Origin: Nonlabens sp. Hel1_33_55
GTDB lineage: Bacteria > Bacteroidota > Bacteroidia > Flavobacteriales > Flavobacteriaceae
Length of the DNA: 64,000 nt
Direction: 5' to 3'
Assembly (NCBI RefSeq): GCF_900101765.1
Contig: NZ_LT627735.1
Span: 496,001-560,000 of the forward strand
Numbering within the stretch: position 1 is the first letter of the stretch; every line of letters begins with the position of its first letter. The notes beneath the pieces were generated by a model. It did no database searches, was not told where the DNA came from, and saw nothing but the letters and a program-made list of their open reading frames with translations. Below, piece after piece: positions 19,601 through 27,880 of the stretch. A program made the translations under genes and the position numbers.

Positions 19601-21803
19601 CATTACGTTCAATAATTTCAAGCTATCCAATGAATCCCAAAGCGTTGAGTTGCGTAGCGATTTGACAGGTGTCGATAAGGATCACGTGGCCTTGTTGCTC
19701 AATAATTTTAGATTACAGGCGCTTTTGAGCTTATTAAATCCAGATGAAAAATTAGCTAGCGGCAGCCTCAATGGAGAATTGGTCTTGGAAGATATTTTTG
19801 GCAAGATGGGATTCACAGCAGATCTTAACATTCAAGACTTGAACGTATTTGAAGTACCGCTAGGTGTGTTGACGCTGGATGCAGATTCTGGTTCAGGTGA
19901 CCTTTATACGATGAACATGACCTTGAAAGGTGATGATGTGGATATGGAACTGGCCGGTGATTACCGAGTAGATCCTGTGGCTGCGCAGATAGATCTTAAT
20001 CTAGATCTACAGCGATTGAGTATGTCTACCGTAAGTGGTATTGCGTCAGATTTTTTAAGTGATGGAAAAGGTTATCTCTCTGGAGAAATGAATCTGAATG
20101 GAACCACTTTGGAGCCTATTTATGAAGGTAATTTTAATTTCAATCAGGCAGGATTTACCGTGAATATGCTCGACGCACCTTTTCTTATGCAGGATGAGGA
20201 ACTTATCGTTAATAACGATGGGCTCGTCTTCAATAATTTTGAAGTAAGAGATGCAGACAATAATATCTTCTCGGTTGATGGAAACATAGGAACGGAAGAT
20301 CTATTAACACCAACCTTTGACCTGAGGTTAAAGGCAGACAATTTTACCGCTTTAAATTCTACCGCTGGTGATAATGATCTCTATTACGGTAAAGCCACCT
20401 TTGACGCTACTGCAACTGTAACAGGTGATCTTACGATTCCTGTGGTTGATTTGACACTAGATGTTGATGATTCAACAGATGTTACTTATGTTATGCCGGC
20501 TACAGAACTTGATATTGTACAGCGTGATGGTATCGTACAGTTTGTCAATAAAGAAAATCCAGATGCGATATTGACGCAGACCGAAGATGAAAGCGCCACA
20601 CTTACTGGATACGACATTACCGCAGACATGCGAATTACAAACGGAGCTAAAGTCAATGTCATCGTCGATCCAACCACGGGTGATAACCTGCAGGTGACCG
20701 GTGATGGAGATTTGAAATTTAGAATGACTCCTAATGGCCGTATGACGCTTTCGGGACGTTATGAGATCAACGATGGGTTTTATGAGCTAAGTCTTTACGA
20801 AATAGTTTCCAGAAGATTTGATCTTGCTAAAGGCGGTAGCGTTTCTTGGTCTGGTGATCCATTTGATGCCAGCCTAAATGTGAGTGCGATATATGAAGTT
20901 GAGACGAGTGCAAGTTCATTAATGGCTTCAAGAACGAGTGGAAGTGATATTACTCAATTAACACAATTCCGTCAGGTGTTGCCATTCTTAGTTTATCTAA
21001 ATGTTGATGGAGAATTAACGGCACCAGTAATTAGCTTTAGACTGGATATGCCAGAAGATGAACAAGGTTATGCTGGTGGTCAGGTCTATTCACAAGTACA
21101 GCAATTGAATAGCCAAGAGCAAGAATTGAACAAACAGGTGTTCTCTTTATTGGTACTCAATAAATTCTTCCCAACCAGTGGCTCGGATGGTAGTTCTGGT
21201 GGAACGGCAGCGATTGCCAGAGACAATTTGAACCAAGCGCTAAGTGATCAGTTGAATCAGTTTGGCGGAAAATTATTGGGGAATACTGGAGTGGATCTAA
21301 ACTTTGGACTAGATAGTTATACCGATTATTCCAGCGGTGATGCGCGTGATCGCACAACACTAGACGTCGCAGCGAGCAAAAAATTGTTGGATGATCGTCT
21401 AATTGTAAGTGTAGGTAGTGAGGTAGATATTCAGGGAAGCGCTGCACCTTCAGAAGGTCAAACACCTGTCATAGGTAATGTAAGTCTAGAATATTTACTT
21501 AACGAATCTGGCCAGTGGCGATTGAAAGGATTCCGTAAGAATCAGTTTGATAATGTGATTGATGGACAGTTAATCGTGAGTGGTATAAGTCTCATTTTCA
21601 CCAAGGAATTCAACGAATTCAAAAACCTGTTTACTAAAACGGTTCAAGAAGAAGCTGCAGCCGCAAAAAGAAGAGAAGACGCCGAAAAGAAGAAAGAGAA
21701 GGAAAAGGCAGATGCTGCCAGAAAGGAAGAAGAGGAAGCGCAACGACAGTTGGAAGCAACAAAAAAAGAGCGCGAGGCACAGCAGAAGAAAGAGAATAAT
21801 TAA
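16635..21803 (+). CDS. tamB: TamB-type translocation and assembly module protein (DUF490)
   Basis: 1722 residues from GTG 16635. A basic N-terminus and one membrane anchor (residues about 22-42) precede a long repetitive beta structure. The conserved DUF490/TamB C-terminal region lies around 1330-1650 (motifs such as GRMTLSGRYEINDGFYELSL and FSLLVLNKFFP). TamB spans the periplasm and works with an Omp85 partner in outer-membrane biogenesis and lipid transfer. It lies 18 nt upstream of the TamL gene. Unusual is a tail of about 55 highly charged Ala/Lys/Glu residues after DUF490, predicted as coiled coil or helix. Two palindromes are embedded, near residues 224 and 947. Confidence 0.9.
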   Translation: MEENDKKTTKKVRKYRWLRRLGRVFLGILVFLILLVLFIRSPWGQDIIVGQAVNYVEGKTGTEVSIDKAFVTFGGNIELDGVYLADKKGDTLVYSKSLEASVPLWPIINGGGIGLDYARWDGLKARINRKDTVEGFNYQFLIDAFVVEDTTTTSEPLQFSLGDLDFTNFDITLNDDVEELDAIIKFEAFNLSMNELDLDKMIVDIDEVSLTNAIIKYDKDTVTAFAKAEPDDDPNTDTTIAEAITDDAGDSPLPRITVGNLKLDRVRLGYESVPDALDLDSFIGLLETSISKADVQDSNFVVDFFTLNDSEVKLAMRTVESETTATNTAAAPFEWPDFIIDVQDIDLNNNSVDYRLDGAAPKPNQFDPNAIVISNLRLLTDDIHYENQKATATIDELAFDEGSGINVNQFSLAVTASDQTIDITDLNAQVNNNSLQGKVQLGYDSMNSFINNPENVQLDVAIPNYSIDLTDVFRFQPDLRSNEYLLALSKRQLTGSLKATGSTAAMQIPNLVANWGNQTAIMATGSLRNATDPDNLYIDFPSIKIRSTRADMRRFVNEQELGVQLPERFSLAGNAQGQVDDINAKATLTTSAGNIKLDGSFKNQNVMAFNATVEGREIDLGSILQNPQLGKLSLDLKTSGSGSTINDLDAVIDASINSFTYNGYEIKNLPINGSFKNGNGSVTSKYKDDNINLNLDSQIQLDSVATQANVQLDIAGVDLRAFGITNQNVKAAGNISAQFKGDATNYEVNSTITDGIAVFDNQSYLLGTVDLDAFVRPDTTSVDVRNKMLDLELRSNADPAALASALQRHIDRYLTTNVSMDTIQPVVMKINGSLRPAPILRDVMLPSLEALDTVKIAMNFNELDRKLDTDITAPYIKYAGSEIDSLVITSRSDEQNLTFDVGFKDLESGPLAIKRTNLNGVVSQSELNLDFISYDDEEVLMHFGSTLSRKRNDQGIEDLLFRLKLDDLILNKKPWTIPNDNSVAYGDNLITFNNFKLSNESQSVELRSDLTGVDKDHVALLLNNFRLQALLSLLNPDEKLASGSLNGELVLEDIFGKMGFTADLNIQDLNVFEVPLGVLTLDADSGSGDLYTMNMTLKGDDVDMELAGDYRVDPVAAQIDLNLDLQRLSMSTVSGIASDFLSDGKGYLSGEMNLNGTTLEPIYEGNFNFNQAGFTVNMLDAPFLMQDEELIVNNDGLVFNNFEVRDADNNIFSVDGNIGTEDLLTPTFDLRLKADNFTALNSTAGDNDLYYGKATFDATATVTGDLTIPVVDLTLDVDDSTDVTYVMPATELDIVQRDGIVQFVNKENPDAILTQTEDESATLTGYDITADMRITNGAKVNVIVDPTTGDNLQVTGDGDLKFRMTPNGRMTLSGRYEINDGFYELSLYEIVSRRFDLAKGGSVSWSGDPFDASLNVSAIYEVETSASSLMASRTSGSDITQLTQFRQVLPFLVYLNVDGELTAPVISFRLDMPEDEQGYAGGQVYSQVQQLNSQEQELNKQVFSLLVLNKFFPTSGSDGSSGGTAAIARDNLNQALSDQLNQFGGKLLGNTGVDLNFGLDSYTDYSSGDARDRTTLDVAASKKLLDDRLIVSVGSEVDIQGSAAPSEGQTPVIGNVSLEYLLNESGQWRLKGFRKNQFDNVIDGQLIVSGISLIFTKEFNEFKNLFTKTVQEEAAAAKRREDAEKKKEKEKADAARKEEEEAQRQLEATKKEREAQQKKENN
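17304..17317. repeat. Iterated palindrome copy 6 (14 bp core)
   Basis: In tamB, read as A-F-A-K-A in an acidic, low-complexity stretch near residue 224. Confidence 0.93.
19470..19487. repeat. Iterated palindrome copy 7 (18 bp perfect)
   Basis: In tamB, read as L-S-R-K-R near residue 947. Confidence 0.95.
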
Positions 21804-21821
21804 GAGTTTAAAAATATCTCA

Positions 21822-24122
21822 TTGATAAAAAGACACTATATAAGAATTAGCATTTTGCTTGTCACGCTCATGGCAGTTTATTCATGTGCCGTGAAAAAAT
21901 ATGTACCAGAAGATGAGCTCTTATTGGATTCTTATGACCTCGATGTTAAAGTGGATTCTGCTGCAACGGTGGAGAATGTGGATGCTTTAACTGCAGAACT
22001 TTTAAAAGCAATTTCTCCCAAACCTAATTCCAAGATTTTGGGATTGCGACCAGGACTGCATTATTACTATAAAGTTAATGTCGATAGTGCCGGTTGGTTT
22101 AGAAAGTTCATGAATAAAAAGATAGGTGAAGATCCAGTCTATTTATCAGATGTAGAACAGGAATCAACCAGAGACCTAATCAGAAATCGATTAGAAAATC
22201 GCGGATTTTTTTTCAGCGAGATTGGAACTACTGTAGAACGCAATGAAGATGTTAAAGAAGCAACGGTAGGCTATCAGGTTACTTTGCCGCAACCTTACAC
22301 CATGGAAACCTATCAAGTAGATAGGGATTCGATTCCGTTTTATGATTTATTGGAGCAGCAAGTCCAAACTTCGCCCATTAAGAAAGGATCAAGGTTTGAT
22401 TTATCCGCAATGAAGCTAGAACGTGAGCGTATCGATGCGGACCTCAAAGAAAAAGGCTATTACAATTTCAATTCAGGATTTTTAATTTTTCAGGCAGATA
22501 CCAATAGATACGATAATCGCAAGTTTGATTTGTTTTTAAAACTCAAACAAGATGTTCCTAGTAAGGCCGTAAAGCCCTATAGATTGAAGGAAATCAACGT
22601 GTATCCTCACAACACCGTTGGTGCAGATAGTACCCGACAAGACACCACCAGATTTGACAATAAAAATTACATTCAGGATGAGAACTTCTTTAGAGTAGAT
22701 CGATTGGATCCTTTCATTACACTAACTGAAGGTGAGTTGTACAGCCCAGAAAAATCAAAAGCCACCAGCCGTAGATTGGGATCCATAGGAGCCTACAAAT
22801 TTGTAAACATCGAGTATACTGAGGTAGATTCCATGCTTAACGATTCTGTTAATTATCTGGAGGCAAATATCTATTTATCACCGCTTAATAAGCGGGCTAT
22901 AAGAGCAGAGCTGCAAGGAGTCACCAAATCCAACGATTTTGCAGGTCCTAGTTTGGGACTTACCTTTTCAAACAGAAACCTTTTTAGAGGTGGCGAGCTA
23001 CTCAACCTAAAAGCTAGAGCAGCTTATGAAGTTCAAATTGCTGGTAGTAGTCAAGCAGGACTTACCAGTACAGAGTTTGCGTTAGGTGCAGACCTTATTT
23101 TCCCTAGAGTGATCTCGCCCATTTCTTTTGATAGTGATGTTTTTGAGTATTCGATTCCTAAAACTATTATTAGTCTGGAAGCTAACCTATTAAATCGTAG
23201 TGCATTATATGGGCTATTGACGTTTTCTGGAAGTTTTGGTTATGTGTGGCAAGCCAATAAATATGTTACACACGAGTTGGATCCCATCGCAATTAATTAT
23301 GTCAATTTGCTGTACCAATCTGAGGAGTTTGATGCTATTCTGAATGACAATCCATTCCTTAGAACAAGTTTTGACCAGCAGTTTATATCTGGATTGAACT
23401 ATAGCTTTACCTATAATGGTATGTTGCGCACGAACCGCCGCAGTCTGTTTTATGTAAATAGTAATCTGGACGTAGCTGGTAATTCCATCAGTTTATTAGG
23501 CCAGGATGGTGATCCAGATCCTGACACTGGAGAGATAAAGGACGAATTTTTGGGATTGGAATATGCACAGTATGCAAAAGTCGATGTAGACTTTAGATAT
23601 CATTTTATCACTGGAGAAGACCAGCGCATTGCCACCAGGCTTTTTGCTGGAATAGGAGTTCCTTATGGGAACAGCGACGTGATGCCATTTAGCAAACAAT
23701 ACTTTTCTGGTGGTGCGTACAGTGTTCGCGCCTTTAGAACGAGATCCTTAGGTCCAGGAACCTACACGCCACCAGATGCTGATAGTCGATCCTTTTTTGA
23801 TCAATCTGGTAACTTACGACTTGAGGCAAACGTGGAATATCGCTTTCCTATTTTTGGTTATGTGAAAGGAGCATTTTTTGCAGATGCCGGTAACGTTTGG
23901 AATACCACGGATAATGGTTTGCCAGGTGGTAAGTTTAGCGGTAATTTCTATAATGAATTAGGGATAGGCGCTGGTGCTGGTATACGAGTCGACGTTCAGG
24001 GTTTTGTGATCAGGTTTGACCTTGCCGCACCGTTGCACGATCCTTCATTGCCAGAAGGCGATCGATGGGTCAACGATTTTGGCAGTCCTGTGTTCAATTT
24101 CGCAATTGGTTACCCGTTTTAA
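21822..24122 (+). CDS. tamL: TamL: lipoprotein Omp85/BamA-family outer-membrane protein
   Basis: 766 residues from TTG 21822. This start gives a proper lipoprotein signal (KRHYIRISILLVTLMAVYSC, Cys22). The N-terminal part carries POTRA-like repeats, and the C-terminal part is the 16-strand Omp85 barrel ending in phenylalanine (FAIGYPF). The motif RAFRTRSLGPG near 635 fits the conserved (V/I)RG(F/Y)-like L6 loop region of the family. Bacteroidota carry this lipidated TamA-like partner of TamB, and here it follows tamB by 18 nt, supporting a shared operon. A palindrome begins 26 nt after its stop. Confidence 0.9.
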   Translation: MIKRHYIRISILLVTLMAVYSCAVKKYVPEDELLLDSYDLDVKVDSAATVENVDALTAELLKAISPKPNSKILGLRPGLHYYYKVNVDSAGWFRKFMNKKIGEDPVYLSDVEQESTRDLIRNRLENRGFFFSEIGTTVERNEDVKEATVGYQVTLPQPYTMETYQVDRDSIPFYDLLEQQVQTSPIKKGSRFDLSAMKLERERIDADLKEKGYYNFNSGFLIFQADTNRYDNRKFDLFLKLKQDVPSKAVKPYRLKEINVYPHNTVGADSTRQDTTRFDNKNYIQDENFFRVDRLDPFITLTEGELYSPEKSKATSRRLGSIGAYKFVNIEYTEVDSMLNDSVNYLEANIYLSPLNKRAIRAELQGVTKSNDFAGPSLGLTFSNRNLFRGGELLNLKARAAYEVQIAGSSQAGLTSTEFALGADLIFPRVISPISFDSDVFEYSIPKTIISLEANLLNRSALYGLLTFSGSFGYVWQANKYVTHELDPIAINYVNLLYQSEEFDAILNDNPFLRTSFDQQFISGLNYSFTYNGMLRTNRRSLFYVNSNLDVAGNSISLLGQDGDPDPDTGEIKDEFLGLEYAQYAKVDVDFRYHFITGEDQRIATRLFAGIGVPYGNSDVMPFSKQYFSGGAYSVRAFRTRSLGPGTYTPPDADSRSFFDQSGNLRLEANVEYRFPIFGYVKGAFFADAGNVWNTTDNGLPGGKFSGNFYNELGIGAGAGIRVDVQGFVIRFDLAAPLHDPSLPEGDRWVNDFGSPVFNFAIGYPF

Positions 24123-24148
24123 TTGTTAATAGGGTTGTATAAATAGTT

Positions 24149-24164
24149 CGCTTTCGCGAAAGCG
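24149..24164. repeat. Iterated palindrome copy 8 (16 bp perfect)
   Basis: Intergenic, beginning 26 nt after the tamL stop and 44 nt before the DUF805 gene. Confidence 0.95.
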
Positions 24165-24208
24165 CAATTTCCAATTTTCATATCTTTCATCGATCAAAAC
24201 CAACCAAA

Positions 24209-24706
24209 ATGTCAGATCTCAATCAACCAGCATCCAACTCAAACTACCAACCCACAAGACATCACCGTCCAGAAGATGGAACCGTTGCATCTAAGGGAAT
24301 GATGGATTATGTCAAGACGTGCTTCAATAAATACGCAGACTTTAATGGACGCGCTCGTCGTTCAGAATTTTGGTATTTCTATCTCTTCAATATCATCGTA
24401 TTCTTTGCACTTTACATTCCTGTTATTGCTTTACTAGTTGCGGAAAGTGATTTAGTGATACTTCCTGGAATTTTACTGGGTATCTATGGGTTGGGAGTTA
24501 TACTGCCTACTCTTGCTGTCATAGTTCGTAGACTGCATGATACTGGTCGTAGCGGCTGGTATTATTTAATGGCTTTGATACCGCTCGTTGGTAATATTAT
24601 ATTGTTGATTTTTTGGGTTGAAGACAGCAAGCCAGGAACCAACGAATGGGGTCCCAATCCTAAAGCCATGGCTCAAGATAATTTTGAAAACGATGCTTTT
24701 GTTTAG
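24209..24706 (+). CDS. DUF805 inner-membrane protein
   Basis: 165 residues. After a polar N-terminus of about 40 residues comes the DUF805 signature NKYADFNGRARRSEFWYF, then about four membrane helices with RRLHDTGRSGWYYL near 108-121. The family is widespread and uncharacterised. It probably forms its own short unit with the next gene; no regulatory site is evident. Confidence 0.88.
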   Translation: MSDLNQPASNSNYQPTRHHRPEDGTVASKGMMDYVKTCFNKYADFNGRARRSEFWYFYLFNIIVFFALYIPVIALLVAESDLVILPGILLGIYGLGVILPTLAVIVRRLHDTGRSGWYYLMALIPLVGNIILLIFWVEDSKPGTNEWGPNPKAMAQDNFENDAFV

Positions 24707-24775
24707 AAGTGCTAAATATTAGGTAATTTCTTACAGACCCATGGTCATAAGGCTATATTTAAAAAAATTGATATT

Positions 24776-25891
24776 ATGAACTGGAGAATTACATTTCAAA
24801 TTATAGGTTTAATTGCGGCATTATTGTCACTAGTTCCGTTATTCGCTGCAGACTTTTGGTGGATTAGAGTATTCGATTTCCCACACCTTCAATTGGCTGC
24901 GTTTACCTTAATTGCCATCATCCTTTATTTCTTTACTTTCAAACCACGATGGATTAAGGATTACCTATACATTGGTATTCTAATAGGTTGTTTTGCCTTT
25001 CAAATGACAAAGATCTATAAGTTCTTACCCATAAGTAGTAATGAGGTTTTAGCAAGTACTGAAGGAATTTCTGAAAATAAAGAATTCACAGTATTCACAG
25101 CAAACGTTCTTGAATCCAATGAGAGTAGTGAAAAGCTTTTCAAAGATATACAAGATCAAAATCCAGATATAATTCTCTTCACTGAAACTAATAGCAGATG
25201 GCTCAATACAATAAGTAGTAAAATAGGCCAAGATTACCCTTACAAGGTGGAACAGCCTCAAGACAATACTTACGGAATGATATTGTACTCAAAACTACCA
25301 ATTCGTAATTCATCAATCAACTTTATGGTTGATGAAGGGATACCTTCAATTGATGCACAAATACAGTTGAAAGATGGCAACTGGTTCCAATTACTGGCTA
25401 TACATCCAACTCCACCTATGCCGCAACACAATCCTAAGAGTACCGATCGTGATACCGAGTTGATGAGAACGGCCATTAAGAGTTATAATTCAGATCTTCC
25501 AGTAGTAGTTCTAGGAGACTTTAATGATGTCGCGTGGTCTGACCCAACTGAGTTGACTAAAAAGATAGGAAAACTGCTTGACTATCGCCTTGGACGTGGA
25601 TTTTACAACACCTTTCATGCGCAGTATCCTATCATTATGCGCTGGAACTTAGATCATATATTAACGTCATCAGAATTTAGATACAAGAACGCTGGTACAG
25701 GTTCAGATTATGGTAGTGATCATTTTCCAGTATTTGTTACTTTGACCTACGAGCCAGAACTGGCTAAGGAGCAGGAAGCATCAGAGCCTACAGAAAATGA
25801 GTGGAAGAGAGCTAAGGATCAAATGAGTGAAAAAGGTATCGAAAGTTTTACAGAACTTCCTCCAGCATTTGAAGAGCTTATGGACAACTGA
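24776..25891 (+). CDS. Membrane-anchored endonuclease/exonuclease/phosphatase (EEP) family hydrolase
   Basis: 371 residues. Three membrane helices (about 6-24, 38-53 and 63-78) precede an EEP catalytic domain facing outward. Metal and catalytic residues are seen as TANV with Asn110, ILFTETN with Glu137, GDFND near 245 and GSDHFPVF near 320. The family cleaves phosphodiester bonds in nucleic acids, lipids or inositol phosphates. This membrane-bound subtype is common in Bacteroidota and its substrate is unknown. The acidic tail after the domain (about 335-371) is probably flexible. Confidence 0.88.
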   Translation: MNWRITFQIIGLIAALLSLVPLFAADFWWIRVFDFPHLQLAAFTLIAIILYFFTFKPRWIKDYLYIGILIGCFAFQMTKIYKFLPISSNEVLASTEGISENKEFTVFTANVLESNESSEKLFKDIQDQNPDIILFTETNSRWLNTISSKIGQDYPYKVEQPQDNTYGMILYSKLPIRNSSINFMVDEGIPSIDAQIQLKDGNWFQLLAIHPTPPMPQHNPKSTDRDTELMRTAIKSYNSDLPVVVLGDFNDVAWSDPTELTKKIGKLLDYRLGRGFYNTFHAQYPIIMRWNLDHILTSSEFRYKNAGTGSDYGSDHFPVFVTLTYEPELAKEQEASEPTENEWKRAKDQMSEKGIESFTELPPAFEELMDN

Positions 25892-25988
25892 TGAAAACCT
25901 TGTCTAGTTAATAAAATAGTAATTGTATGTGCTTTAACTTGAAAATGAGGAGTTCTCATTGAAATTTGTACTCTATAAATGAAACATC

Positions 25989-26189
25989 ATGAATAAATTT
26001 ATACTTATCCTAGCCATCATTGCTACCATTAGTGGTGTTGTAGGCTTTACCATTGATTTTGCTGGAACCACGTTCTTGAGAATGTTGTTTCTAGTAACGG
26101 CAGATATTGCTGTGATACTTCTTTTGGGAAAATTCCTTTTCCATTCTGAGAAAGCGAAAAGAATTGGACAGCGCATTAGAGTACGCTAG
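25989..26189 (+). CDS. Small two-helix membrane protein (66 aa)
   Basis: Two hydrophobic helices (residues about 4-22 and 31-49) and a basic tail (RIGQRIRVR). It looks somewhat like DUF1328-type peptides, but I am not sure. The downstream end faces the crcB stop across 8 nt, so the two genes converge. The frame on the opposite strand is less hydrophobic and is rejected. Confidence 0.6.
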   Translation: MNKFILILAIIATISGVVGFTIDFAGTTFLRMLFLVTADIAVILLLGKFLFHSEKAKRIGQRIRVR

Positions 26190-26197
26190 TACAGTTT

Positions 26198-26569
26198 TTA
26201 ATTCATGGATTTGATCCATTGATAAGAAACAAAAACTGCGGTTATGCCTAAACTCGTACTTAGCAAAAAATAGCTGAGTGCTTGCAAGTAAGCAGTTTGT
26301 TTTAATAAAAAATATAATTCAGCAGAAAATGTGCTGAAGGTCGTCAGGCCACCACAAAAACCAACAGCCAGCAATAAGAATGTAGATTCTGATAGCTGGC
26401 TTTTGTCATTAAGAGCAAGAAAACTGCCCAGTAAGAGACATCCTATTACATTTACCGTAAGTGTAGGAATCCATTTGATACTTTCATTATTCATCCAGAT
26501 GGAAAAGGCAAACCTTAAACAACTGCCTAAACCACCACCAATAAATACAAAGATTAAACTCTTGAGCAT
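26198..26569 (-). CDS. crcB: Fluoride efflux channel CrcB/Fluc
   Basis: 123 residues, four membrane helices. Family landmarks are GGGLGSCLRFAFS near residues 11-23 and GFCGGLTTFSTFSAELYF near 71-88, which contains the central sodium-site and phenylalanine-box region. A single gene means a dual-topology homodimer, the usual arrangement. It overlaps the SRPBCC-GyrI gene by one base (TAATG). I see no fluoride riboswitch in the sequence upstream. Confidence 0.93.
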   Translation of the reverse strand: MLKSLIFVFIGGGLGSCLRFAFSIWMNNESIKWIPTLTVNVIGCLLLGSFLALNDKSQLSESTFLLLAVGFCGGLTTFSTFSAELYFLLKQTAYLQALSYFLLSTSLGITAVFVSYQWIKSMN

Positions 26570-27591
26570 TATAGCACAGGTAAATAGACCTCAGTCAAAT
26601 AATTTGCTGGATTAGCCTCTTTGTAGGAGTCTGTTTTGTAGAATTCAAACGGCGGCTGTTCAGAGCGTTCCAAACCATTTACCGTGATAAATCCTTCACC
26701 TATCTGCCATGCTTCTGGTAAATATTTATAATCGCCCTTTAAGGTGATTTTTACCGCTCTACCTGGTTCTTGAAAACCACATAGTATGGTAGAATTTACA
26801 GCAGTGATGACGCGATCCTTAACAGGAATCCCTGCCGAAAAGATAACGTTCTCTCTAGTCTCATCAAATTTTTCATAGATCACCATAGGCGCTCCATAAC
26901 TATCAATATTGTTGCTACTCATGTAGCTTCTTATTTTTTGCAGCATTTGGGTTTGCAGCCTTGTAAAATTTTCCATGGTGCTGCTGGTTGACATATATAA
27001 ATAATAGCCGCCACCATAATCAATCAATCCATCTGGGCTAATGGTATATTGATCCATCTTTTCTTGAAGATAAGTGTCAAGATTTACCAAGCTCTCATCA
27101 TAGATATCACCCAGTTCCTGTTCCATATCAGTACCAGTAACCTTGTTGAAAATTTTGTCCACAAGTGTTTGGTCACCTTCTACGTGCATGGTCACTTGAG
27201 TTCCATCTTCAACCTCTACGAGCTGATAATCAATCTGGGCTTCTGATTTTCCCATGCTGTGTTCATACACAAAATCCATTTCCATGGATTTGTTTGGGTC
27301 CAGTTTTGTTATGGTTATAGTACCAGTACCGTACTCATCTGTAAAGGAATAGGCGCCATCCACGCCAGCGGTCTGGTCACGGTAAGTGACCTCCATATCT
27401 TCCTCATTTCTATAAGCATCCCAGTTCTCCCATTTTTTCAAGTCAGCGAGTTGTTCGTAAACCAGACTTTTGGGAGCTTCAACTACAGCAGATCTACTGA
27501 CATCATAATGACCGTCTTGTAACGAGAAATAAATGGCGCCGGCGATGATCACTACCAGCAGTAAAATGAAAATATATTTGAGGGCTTTCAT
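26569..27591 (-). CDS. SRPBCC-domain plus GyrI-like domain protein
   Basis: 340 residues. An N-terminal membrane anchor (about 4-23) is followed by an SRPBCC/polyketide-cyclase-like fold (about 30-170, with VEAPKSLVYEQLADLKKWENW). The second half (about 180-340) resembles the GyrI/AraC effector-binding fold, including YGAPMVIYEKFD and a C-terminal FEFYKTDS. Both folds bind hydrophobic small molecules. The function is unknown. It is translationally coupled to crcB. Confidence 0.75.
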   Translation of the reverse strand: MKALKYIFILLLVVIIAGAIYFSLQDGHYDVSRSAVVEAPKSLVYEQLADLKKWENWDAYRNEEDMEVTYRDQTAGVDGAYSFTDEYGTGTITITKLDPNKSMEMDFVYEHSMGKSEAQIDYQLVEVEDGTQVTMHVEGDQTLVDKIFNKVTGTDMEQELGDIYDESLVNLDTYLQEKMDQYTISPDGLIDYGGGYYLYMSTSSTMENFTRLQTQMLQKIRSYMSSNNIDSYGAPMVIYEKFDETRENVIFSAGIPVKDRVITAVNSTILCGFQEPGRAVKITLKGDYKYLPEAWQIGEGFITVNGLERSEQPPFEFYKTDSYKEANPANYLTEVYLPVL

Positions 27592-27640
27592 TGCTATACT
27601 TGATTTACAACCAAATATACAATTTAATTCCAGCGAGCTT

Positions 27641-27675
27641 AAACAAAAAAACTACCAGACGGTATCGCCTGGTAG
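27641..27675 (-). terminator. Rho-independent terminator of the two-component operon
   Basis: Hairpin CTACCAG...CTGGTAG (27652-27675) followed on the minus strand by a T-rich run (27651-27641). It lies downstream of the response-regulator gene and upstream of the SRPBCC-GyrI gene. Confidence 0.7.
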
Positions 27676-27679
27676 CTAT

Positions 27680-27701
27680 AAGGAATTGCTTCCAATTCCT
27701 T
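27680..27701. other. Second hairpin next to the terminator
   Basis: Arms AAGGAATTG / CAATTCCTT (9 bp) with loop CTTC, followed on the plus strand by a pyrimidine-rich stretch. It could act as a plus-strand terminator or strengthen the neighbouring minus-strand one. Confidence 0.45.
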
Positions 27702-27761
27702 TCCCCTTTTCTTGATGTCTTACTTATTGATAAAAGTAAGCTGTGAGGAAAGGCTAGGGAA

Positions 27762-27777
27762 TACCCAATAAAGGGTA
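27762..27777. promoter_or_regulatory. NarL-like 7-2-7 inverted repeat, downstream copy
   Basis: TACCCAA-TA-AAGGGTA, within the 18-nt ATACCC...GGGTAT repeat at 27761-27778. It differs by one base from the copy at 30692-30707 on the other side of the operon. NarL-family proteins recognise TACYYMT heptamers in a 7-2-7 arrangement. Confidence 0.4.
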
Positions 27778-27850
27778 TAATATGTTAAAAAATAGTTAGT
27801 TAGAATTAGTTGCTAGCTTTTGAATGTAGCATTTAGATGGTATGTATATT

Positions 27851-27864
27851 GCTTTCGCGAAAGC
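27851..27864. repeat. Iterated palindrome copy 9 (14 bp core)
   Basis: Intergenic, 16 nt beyond the stop codon of the response-regulator gene. Confidence 0.93.
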
Positions 27865-27880
27865 GAAACAAACAACAGCC

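Noticed and set aside
26331..26615. Opposite-strand frame over crcB
   Set aside because: It has no domain pattern and lies over a gene with clear fluoride-channel motifs.
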